Shown in pieces: positions 1-8,627 of a stretch of DNA of 64,000 nucleotides (positions are counted from its first letter, which is position 1; the number at the start of each line of letters is the position of its first letter). Under the pieces are notes generated by a model, which worked only from the letters and a program-made list of their open reading frames with translations, had not been told where the DNA came from and did not search any database. The DNA is from Cellvibrio sp. KY-YJ-3. Lineage in GTDB: Bacteria; Pseudomonadota; Gammaproteobacteria; Pseudomonadales; Cellvibrionaceae. Location: the NCBI RefSeq assembly GCF_008806955.1, contig NZ_CP031727.1:1612001-1676000 (forward strand). Reading direction: 5' to 3'. A program made the position numbers and the translations under genes.

Positions 1-151
1 TTATCTTCATTACACTCGACGCAACATCTGGTTTTTTAGGAAGATTTACTCCCCCCGGAATCCTGAGATCACTGGCAGCTCTGTCGTAGTTGGCCGGTAT
101 CCCCGATTTAATAAGGCTGATAACACCATTGGGTGATATGGAGAGCAAGGC

Positions 152-1519
152 GTGGCAATTAAACAGGTTAAAGTTGATGTCAACGAATTAACCATCGGTA
201 TGTATATATCCGGTCTGGATCGCCCCTGGTCGCAGACACCCTTTCCTTTGCAGGGTTTTTACCTGCGCGATCTGGGAGAGATCAATCAACTTAAAGCCCT
301 CTGCAATTATGTCTACATCGATGTGGAGAAGGGCCGCGGCCCCATCTCTGCCAACCTGAAAACTATTGCAGCACCCACCAAAAAAACCACGACTCGCGAG
401 CGGGTTAACAGTTTCACCGAGACTTTGGCGCCGCTGAAAATCCAGCGCGGCTTATACCGCGAGGTGACGCCGCTGCAACGCGAAGTAAAGCAAGCGCGTC
501 AGTTGCACCAAAAAGTTTACGGTGCAGTGGTGGAGGTGATGGAGCAGCTTGAAAAAAACCAGTTTGATGATTTGTCGCTCGGCGAGACCAAGCGTGTCGC
601 GAGCGAAATGGTCGATAGTGTAGTGCGCAACCCTGACGCCTTTACTTGGTTGTCGCGGGTGCAGGAAAAAGACGAATACACTTACAGCCATGCGGTGCGC
701 TCCTCGGTGTGGGCGATTTTATTTGGCCGTCATATCGGCCTGCCCAAACGCGATCTGGATGTACTGGCAATGGGGGTGTTGCTGAAAGATGTGGGCAAGG
801 TAATGCTCGATGCCAGCCTGATTACCAGCCTCAATCGCTCGGCCGAAGAAGAAGCGCTCTATGAGAGCTTCGTGGAAATTGGCTGTGAAATTTTGCGTAA
901 AACCCAAGGGGTTGAGCCACGTGTGATCGCCGTGGTTAAGACCCATTGCGAACGCCTGAACGGCAGCGGCTTCCCGCATGGCTTGTCGGGCGACAAGATC
1001 CCCCTCATGGGCAAAATTGCTGGCATAGTGACTTATTACGATCATGTCACTAACCCGCGCGGCTCGCGCGACCCTATAGCGCCCTCCAAGGCCGTCGCCA
1101 AGTTGTACGAGTTACGCAACATCCAGTTCCAGGAAGAGTTGGTAGTCGAATTTATCCGAGCCATTGGTCTCTACCCGACCGGCACTTTAGTCGAGTTGAG
1201 TACCGGTGAAGTGGCCGTTGTTGTGGAGCAAAACTTTGAGCGCCGGCTGAAACCCAAGGTTATTGTGGTATTGGATACACTCAAGCAGCCGCTCAATGAA
1301 TATCTGTTGCTGGATTTGTCGGAGGACGATAAACGCAAACAGGAGCTTATTGATTCCGGCAAAAAGAATCGCCATGAGATTGAAAAGATTGAAATCGCCC
1401 GCGATCTTGAGCCGGGCAGCTATGACGTGGATATCGCAGGCATTCGCGATCACTATTTAATGCGCACCGAAAAGAAAGGTTTGATGGCATTGCTCAGCCG
1501 CCTGACCACGCGCAGCTAA
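152..1519 (+). CDS. HD-GYP domain protein with degenerate active site
   Basis: 455 aa. The N-terminal part (about residues 5-110) resembles the DUF3391 domain that often precedes HD-GYP cyclic-di-GMP phosphodiesterases, and residues about 150-330 form the HD-GYP core. The first His is kept in YTYSHAVRS (H180), but the signature HD is KD (LLKDVGK, K212-D213, codon AAA at 785-787) and GYP reads GFP (ERLNGSGFP, 267-275). Loss of the metal-binding His makes normal phosphodiesterase activity doubtful; it may bind c-di-GMP or act as a regulatory partner. The GTG start at 152 has a GGAG eight bases upstream. A strong terminator follows, so it is probably transcribed alone. Family assignment is firm; activity is inferred. 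Confidence 0.85.
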   Translation: MAIKQVKVDVNELTIGMYISGLDRPWSQTPFPLQGFYLRDLGEINQLKALCNYVYIDVEKGRGPISANLKTIAAPTKKTTTRERVNSFTETLAPLKIQRGLYREVTPLQREVKQARQLHQKVYGAVVEVMEQLEKNQFDDLSLGETKRVASEMVDSVVRNPDAFTWLSRVQEKDEYTYSHAVRSSVWAILFGRHIGLPKRDLDVLAMGVLLKDVGKVMLDASLITSLNRSAEEEALYESFVEIGCEILRKTQGVEPRVIAVVKTHCERLNGSGFPHGLSGDKIPLMGKIAGIVTYYDHVTNPRGSRDPIAPSKAVAKLYELRNIQFQEELVVEFIRAIGLYPTGTLVELSTGEVAVVVEQNFERRLKPKVIVVLDTLKQPLNEYLLLDLSEDDKRKQELIDSGKKNRHEIEKIEIARDLEPGSYDVDIAGIRDHYLMRTEKKGLMALLSRLTTRS

Positions 1520-1549
1520 AGCCAAACAGTTGAATTGTTAAGTTTTAGT

Positions 1550-1582
1550 AAAAAAACCGCATTCAATGAATGCGGTTTTTTT
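1550..1582 (+). terminator. Rho-independent terminator after the HD-GYP gene
   Basis: A perfect stem (AAAAAACCGCATTC, loop AAT, GAATGCGGTTTTTT) is followed by a T run. The A/T flanks make it potentially bidirectional. Confidence 0.85.
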
Positions 1583-1683
1583 ATAGCTAGGTAGAATGGC
1601 CCGCCCGCTGAGCGGGGTGTTTGCTGCGGTGTAAGTGCCGGGACAGTAAATGAATACACGCGAATTAATCAGAGAGAAATAGC

Positions 1684-2448
1684 ATGTTTGAATGGTTGGC
1701 AAGTCCCGAAGCCTGGGTTGCATTGGCAACATTAACGGCGTTGGAAATTGTTCTGGGGATCGACAATATTATTTTCATCTCCATTCTGGTGGGCCGCCTG
1801 CCCGAGCATCAGCGCAAGTTTGCGCGCAATGTGGGTTTGGGCCTGGCGATGATCACTCGTTTGGCGCTGCTTTTCTCCCTTGCGTGGGTGATGGGCTTGG
1901 TTGACCCGCTGTTCAGTGTTTTAGGCCAGGAGATTTCCGGACGCGACATTATTTTGATTGGCGGTGGCTTGTTCCTGATTGCCAAGGCGACCCATGAGAT
2001 TCACAGCAGTTTGGAGGGTGCAGTGGAAACCGAGCGCAATATCGCTGCCCATGGTTTGCTGATTGTGCTGGTGCAAATTGCGATTCTCGATATCGTTTTC
2101 TCACTCGATTCGGTGATTACCGCGGTGGGCCTGGTGGATCAGGTACCGATCATGGCCACGGCAATCATTATCGCGGTGGGCGTTATGTTATTTGCGGCTA
2201 AATCCATTGGTGAGTTTGTGGATGCACACCCGACTATCAAAATTCTCGCCCTGTCCTTTTTGGTGATTGTGGGCTTTACCCTGTTGGTGGAAGGTTTTGA
2301 TGTGCATGTACCCAAGGGTTATATCTACTTCGCCATGGCCTTCTCGCTGGGCGTGGAGATGATCAATATCAAAATGCGTAAATCCACCGATAAACCTGTG
2401 GAGCTGCGCAAGGATTATCCGGGCGATCAAACCGAATCGCGCGACTAA
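1684..2448 (+). CDS. TerC family integral membrane protein
   Basis: 254 aa of mostly hydrophobic segments with TerC-family landmarks: the LGIDNIIF acidic segment near residue 27 in the first helix and the SLDSVITAVG segment near residue 145 with a second intramembrane Asp. Relatives are linked to tellurite resistance or Mn2+ export in the inner membrane; the substrate here cannot be read from sequence. The start ATG has AGAGAGAAA about 7 bases upstream. It is flanked by terminators on both sides, so it is a single-gene unit. Length matches the compact TerC class without a CBS/CorC C-terminal extension. Confidence 0.85.
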   Translation: MFEWLASPEAWVALATLTALEIVLGIDNIIFISILVGRLPEHQRKFARNVGLGLAMITRLALLFSLAWVMGLVDPLFSVLGQEISGRDIILIGGGLFLIAKATHEIHSSLEGAVETERNIAAHGLLIVLVQIAILDIVFSLDSVITAVGLVDQVPIMATAIIIAVGVMLFAAKSIGEFVDAHPTIKILALSFLVIVGFTLLVEGFDVHVPKGYIYFAMAFSLGVEMINIKMRKSTDKPVELRKDYPGDQTESRD

Positions 2449-2473
2449 TTCCTGGGGTAGAACCCTGAATAAG

Positions 2474-2506
2474 CAAAAAGGCCGATCAACAGATCGGCCT
2501 TTTTCG
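2474..2506. terminator. Bidirectional terminator between terC-like gene and convergent operon
   Basis: The stem AAAAGGCCGATC / GATCGGCCTTTT with a short loop lies between two convergent genes, with A and T runs on either side so that it can serve both. Confidence 0.85.
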
Positions 2507-2537
2507 TTTTAAACCACTTAAACCAAAGTGAAATCGC

Positions 2538-3401
2538 TTATTTCATATCGCTGATGACTTTTTGCAGGCCTTTTAGTGATGCCTCAACGCTTTGCATCGG
2601 GGTCATACCTTCAGGGTAGGATTCCTGTTCAACGACCAGCCACAGGGTGCCGCCGTAGGTTTTGTTGGCTTCGATCAGCGCTTTCCAGTCAGTGGTGTCC
2701 TGGCCGATGATCGGGTGCTCGGTATTGCCGGGTTTGGGCGCCGAGGCTTTGTAGTGGGTAGTAATGGTGCGACCGGGGTAAGCTTTGATAAAAGCGATAG
2801 GGTCTTTACCGGCCACTTCAGTCCAGCCCACATCCTGCTGCAACACGACTTCTTTGGTGGTGTTGGTGCCGATCACATCCCAAGGGGTCTCACCCATTTT
2901 GCCCAGCATTTCACCTTCGTGATTGTGGTAGCCGGTATGCATACCGTGGGGTGTGAGTTTGGTTTGAATTGCCGCGAGGTCAGCGGCAACTTCTTTGGCA
3001 CCATCGGTAGTGAAGGCGCGCATATCCATTGGGATAATCAGGTATTTACAGTCGATCGCTTTGTAAAACGCGACAGTTGCATCAAAGTTTTCTGCATTCA
3101 ACTTCTCAAAGGGTACGTGCGCGGCAGAGGCTTTGAGGCCGGTTTTATCCAAAAAGGCTTTCAGACCTTTGGGATCATTGGCGTAGGCGCCAAAATTGCC
3201 TGCGAACTCCACACCCTGAAAACCCATGGCTTTGAGTTTTTTCAAGGTGCCTTCAAAGTCTTTGGCGACGTCGTCTTTTACCGACCAGAGTTGCACGCTC
3301 AGTTGTGGTGAGGTCGGGGCCACATCGGCCGCCATGGCCGATAGGCTCACACTGGTGATAGCGGCCATGGTGAGTGCTTTTATTGTGTTGGACAGAGTCA
3401 T
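2538..3401 (-). CDS. Secreted sugar isomerase/epimerase-like TIM-barrel protein
   Basis: 287 aa. A clear Sec signal peptide (about residues 1-24, ending SLSAMAA) is followed by a xylose-isomerase-like/AP-endonuclease-2 TIM barrel. Likely metal-site motifs are YHNHEGEM, QQDVGW, THYKAS and VVEQES. Members act on sugars or cyclitols; periplasmic forms are often encoded beside GMC-type dehydrogenases and may act on 3-keto sugars. AAGG lies 9 bases before the ATG. It is the last gene of the operon, 21 bp after the GMC gene, so its substrate is probably the product of that oxidation. The fold assignment is strong; the reaction is inferred. Confidence 0.8.
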   Translation of the reverse strand: MTLSNTIKALTMAAITSVSLSAMAADVAPTSPQLSVQLWSVKDDVAKDFEGTLKKLKAMGFQGVEFAGNFGAYANDPKGLKAFLDKTGLKASAAHVPFEKLNAENFDATVAFYKAIDCKYLIIPMDMRAFTTDGAKEVAADLAAIQTKLTPHGMHTGYHNHEGEMLGKMGETPWDVIGTNTTKEVVLQQDVGWTEVAGKDPIAFIKAYPGRTITTHYKASAPKPGNTEHPIIGQDTTDWKALIEANKTYGGTLWLVVEQESYPEGMTPMQSVEASLKGLQKVISDMK

Positions 3402-3422
3402 AGTAGTTACCTTTTTGTGGGT

Positions 3423-5156
3423 TTAAATCTTTCCGAGTTTAAGTTGTTGCACTGCGTAATCCGCCGCACGGGCGGTGAGTGCCATATAGGTCAGCGAGGG
3501 GTTTTGCGACGCGGATGAAGTCATACAAGCGCCATCGGTGACAAACAGGTTGGGCACATCGTGCGCCTGATTCCAGCCGTTAAGCACTGATGTTTTCGGA
3601 TCTTTACCCATGCGTGCGGTGCCCATCTCGTGAATGGACAAGCCGGGATTCCAATCGCGTTTTGCGCGAATATCTTTTTTGACATCTTTCAAGCCAATGG
3701 CTTCCAACATGTTGGCGGCGGTATCGGCGATGTCTTCCATCATTTTCCAGTCGTTGTCGGAAAAGCTGCAGTCGATATGCAATTGCGGCATGCCCCATTT
3801 GTCTTTCAACGTGGGGTGCAGCGAAACCTGGTTTTCATAGCGCGGCAACATTTCGCCCGAGCCGCTCAGGTTGAAATACCAGGGGCCGGGCTGGCGGATG
3901 GCTGCTTTAAAGTCGGCGCCAAAACCGTCGCTCGCGCCAATGTGTTCCCAGTTGGCGCGCTGGGCACCGGCCATGTAAAAGTAACCGCGTTTGAAGTTGG
4001 GGTTTTTCTCGTTGTAGTCGCGGAAGCGCGGCATGACTAATCCAATCGGGCGACGGCCGGAGTAGTAATCCTCCTCAAAACCTTCCACCCGCCCCATGGC
4101 GCCGGCGCCGTAAAGGTGATCCATCAAGTAATGGCCGAGCGCGCCGGAGGAGTTGGCGATGCCGGTAGGGAAGCTCTCGCTGACCGAGTTGAGCATGATT
4201 TGTGTGGTACCCAGCGTTGAGGCGCACAGGAAAATCACCTTGGCGAAATACTCGCGGGTTTCCAATGTCTCGGCATCAATTACCCGCACGCCGGTAGCGC
4301 GATTGGTTTTGGGGTCGTAAATCACACTGTGCACAATGCTGTTGGTGGCGATGGAGAGGTTGTTGGTCGCCAGCGCCGAGGGCAGGGTTGAGCTTTGGGT
4401 GGAGAAATAGGCACCAAAGGAACAACCTTTCTGGCATTCATTGCGCGCCTGGCACTGCAAGCGACCTTGCGCCAAATGGTGTGGTGCAGGCACCGATAAA
4501 TGTGCAGTGCGGCCAATAATTAACTTACGCGTGCTCCATTTTTTTTCGATGCGCGCTTTCATTTCTTTTTCCACCGCGTTCATTTCAAACGGCGGCAGGA
4601 ATTGGCTGTCGGGCAGGATCTCCAGATTTTCTGTGGAGCCGCTAATGCCCGCGTGCAGCTCAACTTTGTCGTACCACTGCTCAATATCCTTGTAGCGAAT
4701 CGGCCAATCCACGCCCTCGCCATCGCGCGCGTTGGAGTTAAAATCGTGATCGCTCCAGCGGTAGGACTGGCGATGCCAGAGCAGGGACTTGCCGCCTAAT
4801 TGATTGCCGCGAATCCAGTCGAAGGGTTTGTCTTTGGGGGTGCTGTAGGGGAAGTCTTTGTCGTTGCCAAAAAAGTGTTTGGTGGCATCGTTAAAGGCGT
4901 AACATTTTTTCTGCACATAATGCTGTTCATCGACCAGGGCTTTTTCGACCGCGCCGCGAAACGGCATCTGCCAGGCTTTCAGGCCTTCGCCGATGTAATC
5001 CTTGCGGTGTTCCACCGGGCGGCCGCGTTCAACCATCAGGGTTTTTAATCCTTTTTCAGTCAGTTCTTTCGCGGCCCAGCCACCGGCAATACCGGAGCCG
5101 ACCACAATTGCATCAAACACTTCCTGGGTTTTGATGATGTAAATATTTTTTTCCAT
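3423..5156 (-). CDS. GMC family oxidoreductase (membrane sugar/polyol dehydrogenase large subunit)
   Basis: 577 aa. The N-terminal FAD-binding segment VVGSGIAGGWAAKEL lies at residues 19-33, and the C-terminal GMC_oxred_C region has HEMGTARMG and the motif SASQNPSLT typical of the gluconate-2-dehydrogenase / glucoside-3-dehydrogenase branch. A Cys-rich stretch (CQARNECQKGC, about 240) also fits that branch. It would oxidise a sugar or glycoside with FAD. It has no signal peptide of its own; the neighbouring subunit-3 gene carries a twin-arginine signal, so export as a folded complex is likely. It sits 94 bp after that gene and 21 bp before the TIM-barrel gene. Exact substrate unknown. Confidence 0.87.
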   Translation of the reverse strand: MEKNIYIIKTQEVFDAIVVGSGIAGGWAAKELTEKGLKTLMVERGRPVEHRKDYIGEGLKAWQMPFRGAVEKALVDEQHYVQKKCYAFNDATKHFFGNDKDFPYSTPKDKPFDWIRGNQLGGKSLLWHRQSYRWSDHDFNSNARDGEGVDWPIRYKDIEQWYDKVELHAGISGSTENLEILPDSQFLPPFEMNAVEKEMKARIEKKWSTRKLIIGRTAHLSVPAPHHLAQGRLQCQARNECQKGCSFGAYFSTQSSTLPSALATNNLSIATNSIVHSVIYDPKTNRATGVRVIDAETLETREYFAKVIFLCASTLGTTQIMLNSVSESFPTGIANSSGALGHYLMDHLYGAGAMGRVEGFEEDYYSGRRPIGLVMPRFRDYNEKNPNFKRGYFYMAGAQRANWEHIGASDGFGADFKAAIRQPGPWYFNLSGSGEMLPRYENQVSLHPTLKDKWGMPQLHIDCSFSDNDWKMMEDIADTAANMLEAIGLKDVKKDIRAKRDWNPGLSIHEMGTARMGKDPKTSVLNGWNQAHDVPNLFVTDGACMTSSASQNPSLTYMALTARAADYAVQQLKLGKI

Positions 5157-5250
5157 GATGTTATTTCACCAATTTAAAAGGCGTTGCCATCAGTGCGAAT
5201 GGATAGCAAAACGAGTGGGGAGCAAAGCGGCATAGGAGTTTGCGGCAGGC

Positions 5251-5859
5251 TTAAAAATTCAGTGCCCAAGCCCGGCCTATCTCTTTGAGTTTGAAGTTGC
5301 CCTTATAGCCACCCGGAATGGCGAGGTAGGCTAGCTCCTGGGTCGCACCCGGCTCGGAGGTGTAGTAACCGAAAACCACCAGCGCCTTGAGCTGCTTCAA
5401 ACCTTTGCGGTCGGCTTGGCTAAAGCCGTTTTGCGCTTGTTCCATGGCATTGAGCAACTGCAATTGCTGCGCCTTGGTGAGGGTTAAAAATGCCGTGTTA
5501 AATTCACTGCGTGCGCCCGCTTCTATGCGCGCCAGCGTGGCCAGCAGCTGTTGCTGCTCGGCGCTGCTCGCGCAATAGGCGGCGTAGTGATTAATAAAAT
5601 CATGCACACCGGCGGCAATTGCGCCCGGGGTGTCGGTGGTGGGAATAATAATGTCGCCCAACTCGCGCAGCAGTTGTAATTGATCGCTGCTGAGCAGGGT
5701 CTTTTTACGGCGGCTGAAATCGGTAGGGGCACTAAAGCTGGCGGCCAAGGCCGAGAGTGAACTGGCGGAGAGCGCCAAACAACAGGCCAACGCTAATTGT
5801 TTTAGGGCAGTGCGACGCGCTATGCCATCGCTGCCATAAGGCAGAGCAGAAAGGTTCAT
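5251..5859 (-). CDS. Gluconate 2-dehydrogenase subunit 3 family protein, Tat-exported
   Basis: 202 aa from the ATG at 5859, preferred because GAGG lies 6 bases upstream; an earlier in-frame ATG at 5871 has no ribosome site. The N-terminus holds a twin-arginine signal (ARRTALKQ, then a hydrophobic segment ending SALAA). The mature part matches the small helical subunit that pairs with GMC flavoproteins (DIIIPTTDTPGA, FGYYTSEPGATQEL). Its role is probably to carry the FAD-bound GMC partner through the Tat channel and stabilise it. It is the first gene of the three-gene operon and has LacI-like operators upstream. Confidence 0.85.
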   Translation of the reverse strand: MNLSALPYGSDGIARRTALKQLALACCLALSASSLSALAASFSAPTDFSRRKKTLLSSDQLQLLRELGDIIIPTTDTPGAIAAGVHDFINHYAAYCASSAEQQQLLATLARIEAGARSEFNTAFLTLTKAQQLQLLNAMEQAQNGFSQADRKGLKQLKALVVFGYYTSEPGATQELAYLAIPGGYKGNFKLKEIGRAWALNF

Positions 5860-5891
5860 GGAGAGCCTCATAGTTATTGTGTGAACAGCTG

Positions 5892-5905
5892 TGTAAACGG
5901 TTATG
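5892..5905. promoter_or_regulatory. Candidate LacI-family operator, proximal
   Basis: TGTAAACGGTTATG matches the palindrome TGTAAnCGnTTACA at 12 of 14 positions, 33 bp upstream of the start of the Tat/GMC operon, where a bound repressor could block transcription. Inference from motif and position only. Confidence 0.4.
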
Positions 5906-6189
5906 TAAACCAGGGTTCAGATGCCGCGGCGGCTTATTATGGGGTTCTATATTGAACCTTCTCTCCAGCGCTTTACTCAATGCCATGCGTGCCTGAAATC
6001 ATACCGCCCCAGAGTAGGGCAGATCGCAATTAGTGTAGAACCTGTCAGGGTTAAGCGGGGTCAATATTTGTAAATATGTAATCGTTTACAGTCGGGTAAA
6101 AAATGGTCTTTTACCGCTTATAAACAATCGTGATGATTGCCTGGTTAAGGCAATAAAAAGGGCATAATCCGCCCGTTCTATGGCTCTTG
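5906..6189. other. Intergenic region upstream of the Tat/GMC operon
   Basis: Non-coding stretch between the operon start and the end of the upstream hydrolase gene. It holds the distal LacI-like palindrome and must contain the operon promoter, but I could not choose a convincing -35/-10 pair. Confidence 0.5.
6077..6090. promoter_or_regulatory. Candidate LacI-family operator, distal
   Basis: TGTAATCGTTTACA fits the LacI-type palindrome TGTAAnCGnTTACA fully, with the characteristic central CG. It lies about 218 bp upstream of the operon start, so it could form a loop with the proximal copy. No LacI-family gene is in the window, so a regulator would act in trans. Confidence 0.5.
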
Positions 6190-6966
6190 CTATGGCGCCT
6201 TCTGCAGCCACTGGGTGATCTGCTGCACTACCCAATGGCTGTCATCCATCGGTAAGTCGTGACCGGCAGTGGGGTGAATGCACAGCGGCCACTGGAAGCG
6301 CTGTGCCAGAGCCTCGCTGGCGCGGATGGATACCAAACGATCCTGTTTGCTAGCGAGTATCAAACCCTGTGGGAAATGGCTGATTTGCGGGATAAAACTC
6401 GCCGCTGCCTGCAGCATGGTGATGATGGTATCGCGGCTGACCGGGCGCTGCTGCTGAATCGCCAACCACTGTTGCAAGCGCTGTTGGTAATCCGCCAGTT
6501 GATTGCTGACTTTGCGCAGCACCAAGGCTTCGCGCTGGCGCAGTGGTAATGTCAGTGCCAGCAGCATGGTGAACCAGGCGCCGGGGCGCAGGCGCCACCA
6601 GAAGGGTTGATTGCCGGTGCTGGAGTTAATCAGTACCAAGCCCTGAATTTCCTGCGGAAATCGCTGCACCCAGTCCAGCGCCACCATGCCGCCCATGGAA
6701 ATACCTAACAAATACACCGGCGCGCCAATTGATTCGCTCAGGGGCTGGCCAAGGTGCACGTGCAGCTCAGTGCGCGCGTGATCGGTCATGGCACTCACGG
6801 AAGTCAGGGCAGTTTCCTGGTGGTATTCGCCGCAGCCGGGGAAATCGATACAGTGAACCTCGCACTCTGTGCCGAGCGCTTGGCACAGTTGTTGGCGCAG
6901 CTGGGCGGGGAACTCCAACCAATGGCCAGCTTCCCGCGCCAGCCCGCGCAATAAAACAAAATGCAT
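6190..6966 (-). CDS. Alpha/beta-fold hydrolase
   Basis: 258 aa. The nucleophile elbow GISMGG lies at residues 88-93 (Ser90), an acid is plausible in ASKQDRLV (about 208), and the catalytic His is in PTAGHDLP (about 235), the usual order of the fold. There is no signal peptide. AAGGAAAA precedes the ATG. It lies 11 bp downstream of an M14 carboxypeptidase gene and is probably co-transcribed with it. The substrate cannot be told from sequence; a lipase, esterase or peptidase role is possible. Confidence 0.8.
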   Translation of the reverse strand: MHFVLLRGLAREAGHWLEFPAQLRQQLCQALGTECEVHCIDFPGCGEYHQETALTSVSAMTDHARTELHVHLGQPLSESIGAPVYLLGISMGGMVALDWVQRFPQEIQGLVLINSSTGNQPFWWRLRPGAWFTMLLALTLPLRQREALVLRKVSNQLADYQQRLQQWLAIQQQRPVSRDTIITMLQAAASFIPQISHFPQGLILASKQDRLVSIRASEALAQRFQWPLCIHPTAGHDLPMDDSHWVVQQITQWLQKAP

Positions 6967-6977
6967 GTTTATTTTCC

Positions 6978-8072
6978 TTAACTAAACCATAACTCATGGG
7001 CGCGTTGCGTCAGGTGGCGCGCACGTTCAGCATCGGGCAGCCAGCGCGAATGATTCAATGCCGCGCTCAACATAAAATCCAACAGCAATAAATGACGGCG
7101 CAATACCCGTGTGTGGCGATGCTGGGTTTGCGGGTTAAACAATCCCGCCATGTTGAATAATTGGCGCGGACTTTTTTTCACCCACAGCCAGGAACCCATC
7201 TCCAAGGTTAGCGGTAAAAAATAGGGTTGTTGTTGCGCGAGCGACAAATAATAAAAATAATCCCACAAGTCGCCGTGGGATAAATAATGAATCGATTGTG
7301 GCTCAAATAAATACGTGTGGTTTGGATAGCTGCGCTCCCATAAGGTTTTTAGCGCAACATAATCGGCGATATTGCCAATTGGCTGTTTGCGATAGGCGTG
7401 TGGAAACCAGAGCCGATCCTGCATGCCCAAACCCGAATGCAAATCCACAACTGTGGCAAACGGGCGATTTAAAATTTGGCGTCGCAATAATTTTTCCAGC
7501 GCGCTATTTTCCACTTCCATTTGCCCGCGCTTGCGCCCGCGATACCAGGGCAAAAATGGCCCGAGTCGATGGCCACCACCCAGCAGTGGCACGCGCCCTT
7601 CGGCATCAATCGGCGCATTGCGATTTAAATCCACCCCATTGCCATTGGCGCGCTGATTTAAATACATGCCTACCGGGTTGAGAATCGGCATAAGCACCAA
7701 CTGCACTTGCTGCAACTGGTGCTGCAGGCCGCTATCCCATTGCAAACGCTCTAACAGTGACTGCAGCCAGGCAATTAATACCTGGCTGCCAATGCGTTCA
7801 ATGCCGTGAATACCGGCGGTAAATAATACGGTCGGCGCCTTGGCTGCGCGTGAACCGAGTGTGATGGAATAAAGCGGGAAATCGATATTGTTGTACTGCA
7901 CCGTTTGTTCGCAGCGAGCATGCAGCAGCGTGCTGTGCTCGCGGATCAGGCGCTCCAATTGTAAGAGTTCGGGAATTTTTTGTTTGAAGTCGCAGCGCAA
8001 TTCCACACTGCGCAGGCCGGGGTGTGGCTCGCTGGGCGGCGCGGCGGCGTCGCTGGGGCTGTGCATATTCAT
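6978..8072 (-). CDS. M14 family zinc carboxypeptidase
   Basis: About 364 aa from the ATG at 8072; a TTG two codons earlier is less likely. The zinc motif HxxE appears as HGIERIGS (about residues 89-92), the third ligand in VDLHSGLG (about 212), and the catalytic Glu in LEMGSW (about 292). This is the succinylglutamate-desuccinylase/M14-like branch. There is no signal peptide, so a cytoplasmic role in trimming peptides or amino-acid conjugates is likely. It is followed after 11 bp by the alpha/beta hydrolase. Family firm, substrate unknown. Confidence 0.82.
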   Translation of the reverse strand: MNMHSPSDAAAPPSEPHPGLRSVELRCDFKQKIPELLQLERLIREHSTLLHARCEQTVQYNNIDFPLYSITLGSRAAKAPTVLFTAGIHGIERIGSQVLIAWLQSLLERLQWDSGLQHQLQQVQLVLMPILNPVGMYLNQRANGNGVDLNRNAPIDAEGRVPLLGGGHRLGPFLPWYRGRKRGQMEVENSALEKLLRRQILNRPFATVVDLHSGLGMQDRLWFPHAYRKQPIGNIADYVALKTLWERSYPNHTYLFEPQSIHYLSHGDLWDYFYYLSLAQQQPYFLPLTLEMGSWLWVKKSPRQLFNMAGLFNPQTQHRHTRVLRRHLLLLDFMLSAALNHSRWLPDAERARHLTQRAHELWFS

Positions 8073-8193
8073 TGCCAACTCATTCTTAAAGTACCGCTAT
8101 AACAATCCTTAATGAATTGAGCATAGCGGCTTTTCGCGAAGAGTTTTTTACACTTTTGTGACCGTTGTGTGTGACGACCCACGCGCTGCGCGG

Positions 8194-8580
8194 TTACGCA
8201 AAATGCTGCACAAAACGTTCATCTTTTTCCGGGTCTAATTCCCGAATCGGGCGAACTTCAATGGTGCCGATGCGCGCCGGTGGAATTTTGCTCGCGAGTT
8301 GAATAGCTTCATTTAAATCGCGCGCATCCAACAAATAAAATCCCGCCAACTGCTCTTTGGTTTCCGCAAAGGGGCCATCGGTAATCAGGGTTTTACCATC
8401 GCGAATACGCAAGCTGGTGGCGGTGGTGGTGGGGTGCAAGGCGTTGCCGCCCAGCATTTTTCCACTCGCGTGCAAACCGGCACCGCAGGCTTCGCACTCG
8501 CGGTTGAGCGCTTGCCATTCCGCCGCGCTCATGTTGTTAATAATATTTTCATCGTAATACACCAGGCATAAATATTTCAT
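8194..8580 (-). CDS. YCII/DGPF domain protein
   Basis: 128 aa from the ATG at 8580 (MKYLCLVYYDE, the normal family N-terminus; an upstream ATG would add nine residues). The diagnostic DGPFAETKEQLAGFYLLDA is present. YCII/DGPF proteins are small ferredoxin-fold proteins of unsettled biochemistry that are recurrent targets of ECF42 sigma factors. It is the last gene of the sigma-factor cluster, which fits that association. Confidence 0.85.
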   Translation of the reverse strand: MKYLCLVYYDENIINNMSAAEWQALNRECEACGAGLHASGKMLGGNALHPTTTATSLRIRDGKTLITDGPFAETKEQLAGFYLLDARDLNEAIQLASKIPPARIGTIEVRPIRELDPEKDERFVQHFA

Positions 8581-8627
8581 CGCGGTGGTTGCTCCTCTGG
8601 TTGGCACTGCTTTGTTAATACCCTTGT

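Noticed and set aside
1587-1683. yybP-ykoY manganese riboswitch before the TerC-type gene
   Set aside because: Such riboswitches precede some TerC genes, but the conserved GGGGAGUA-type core was not found here.
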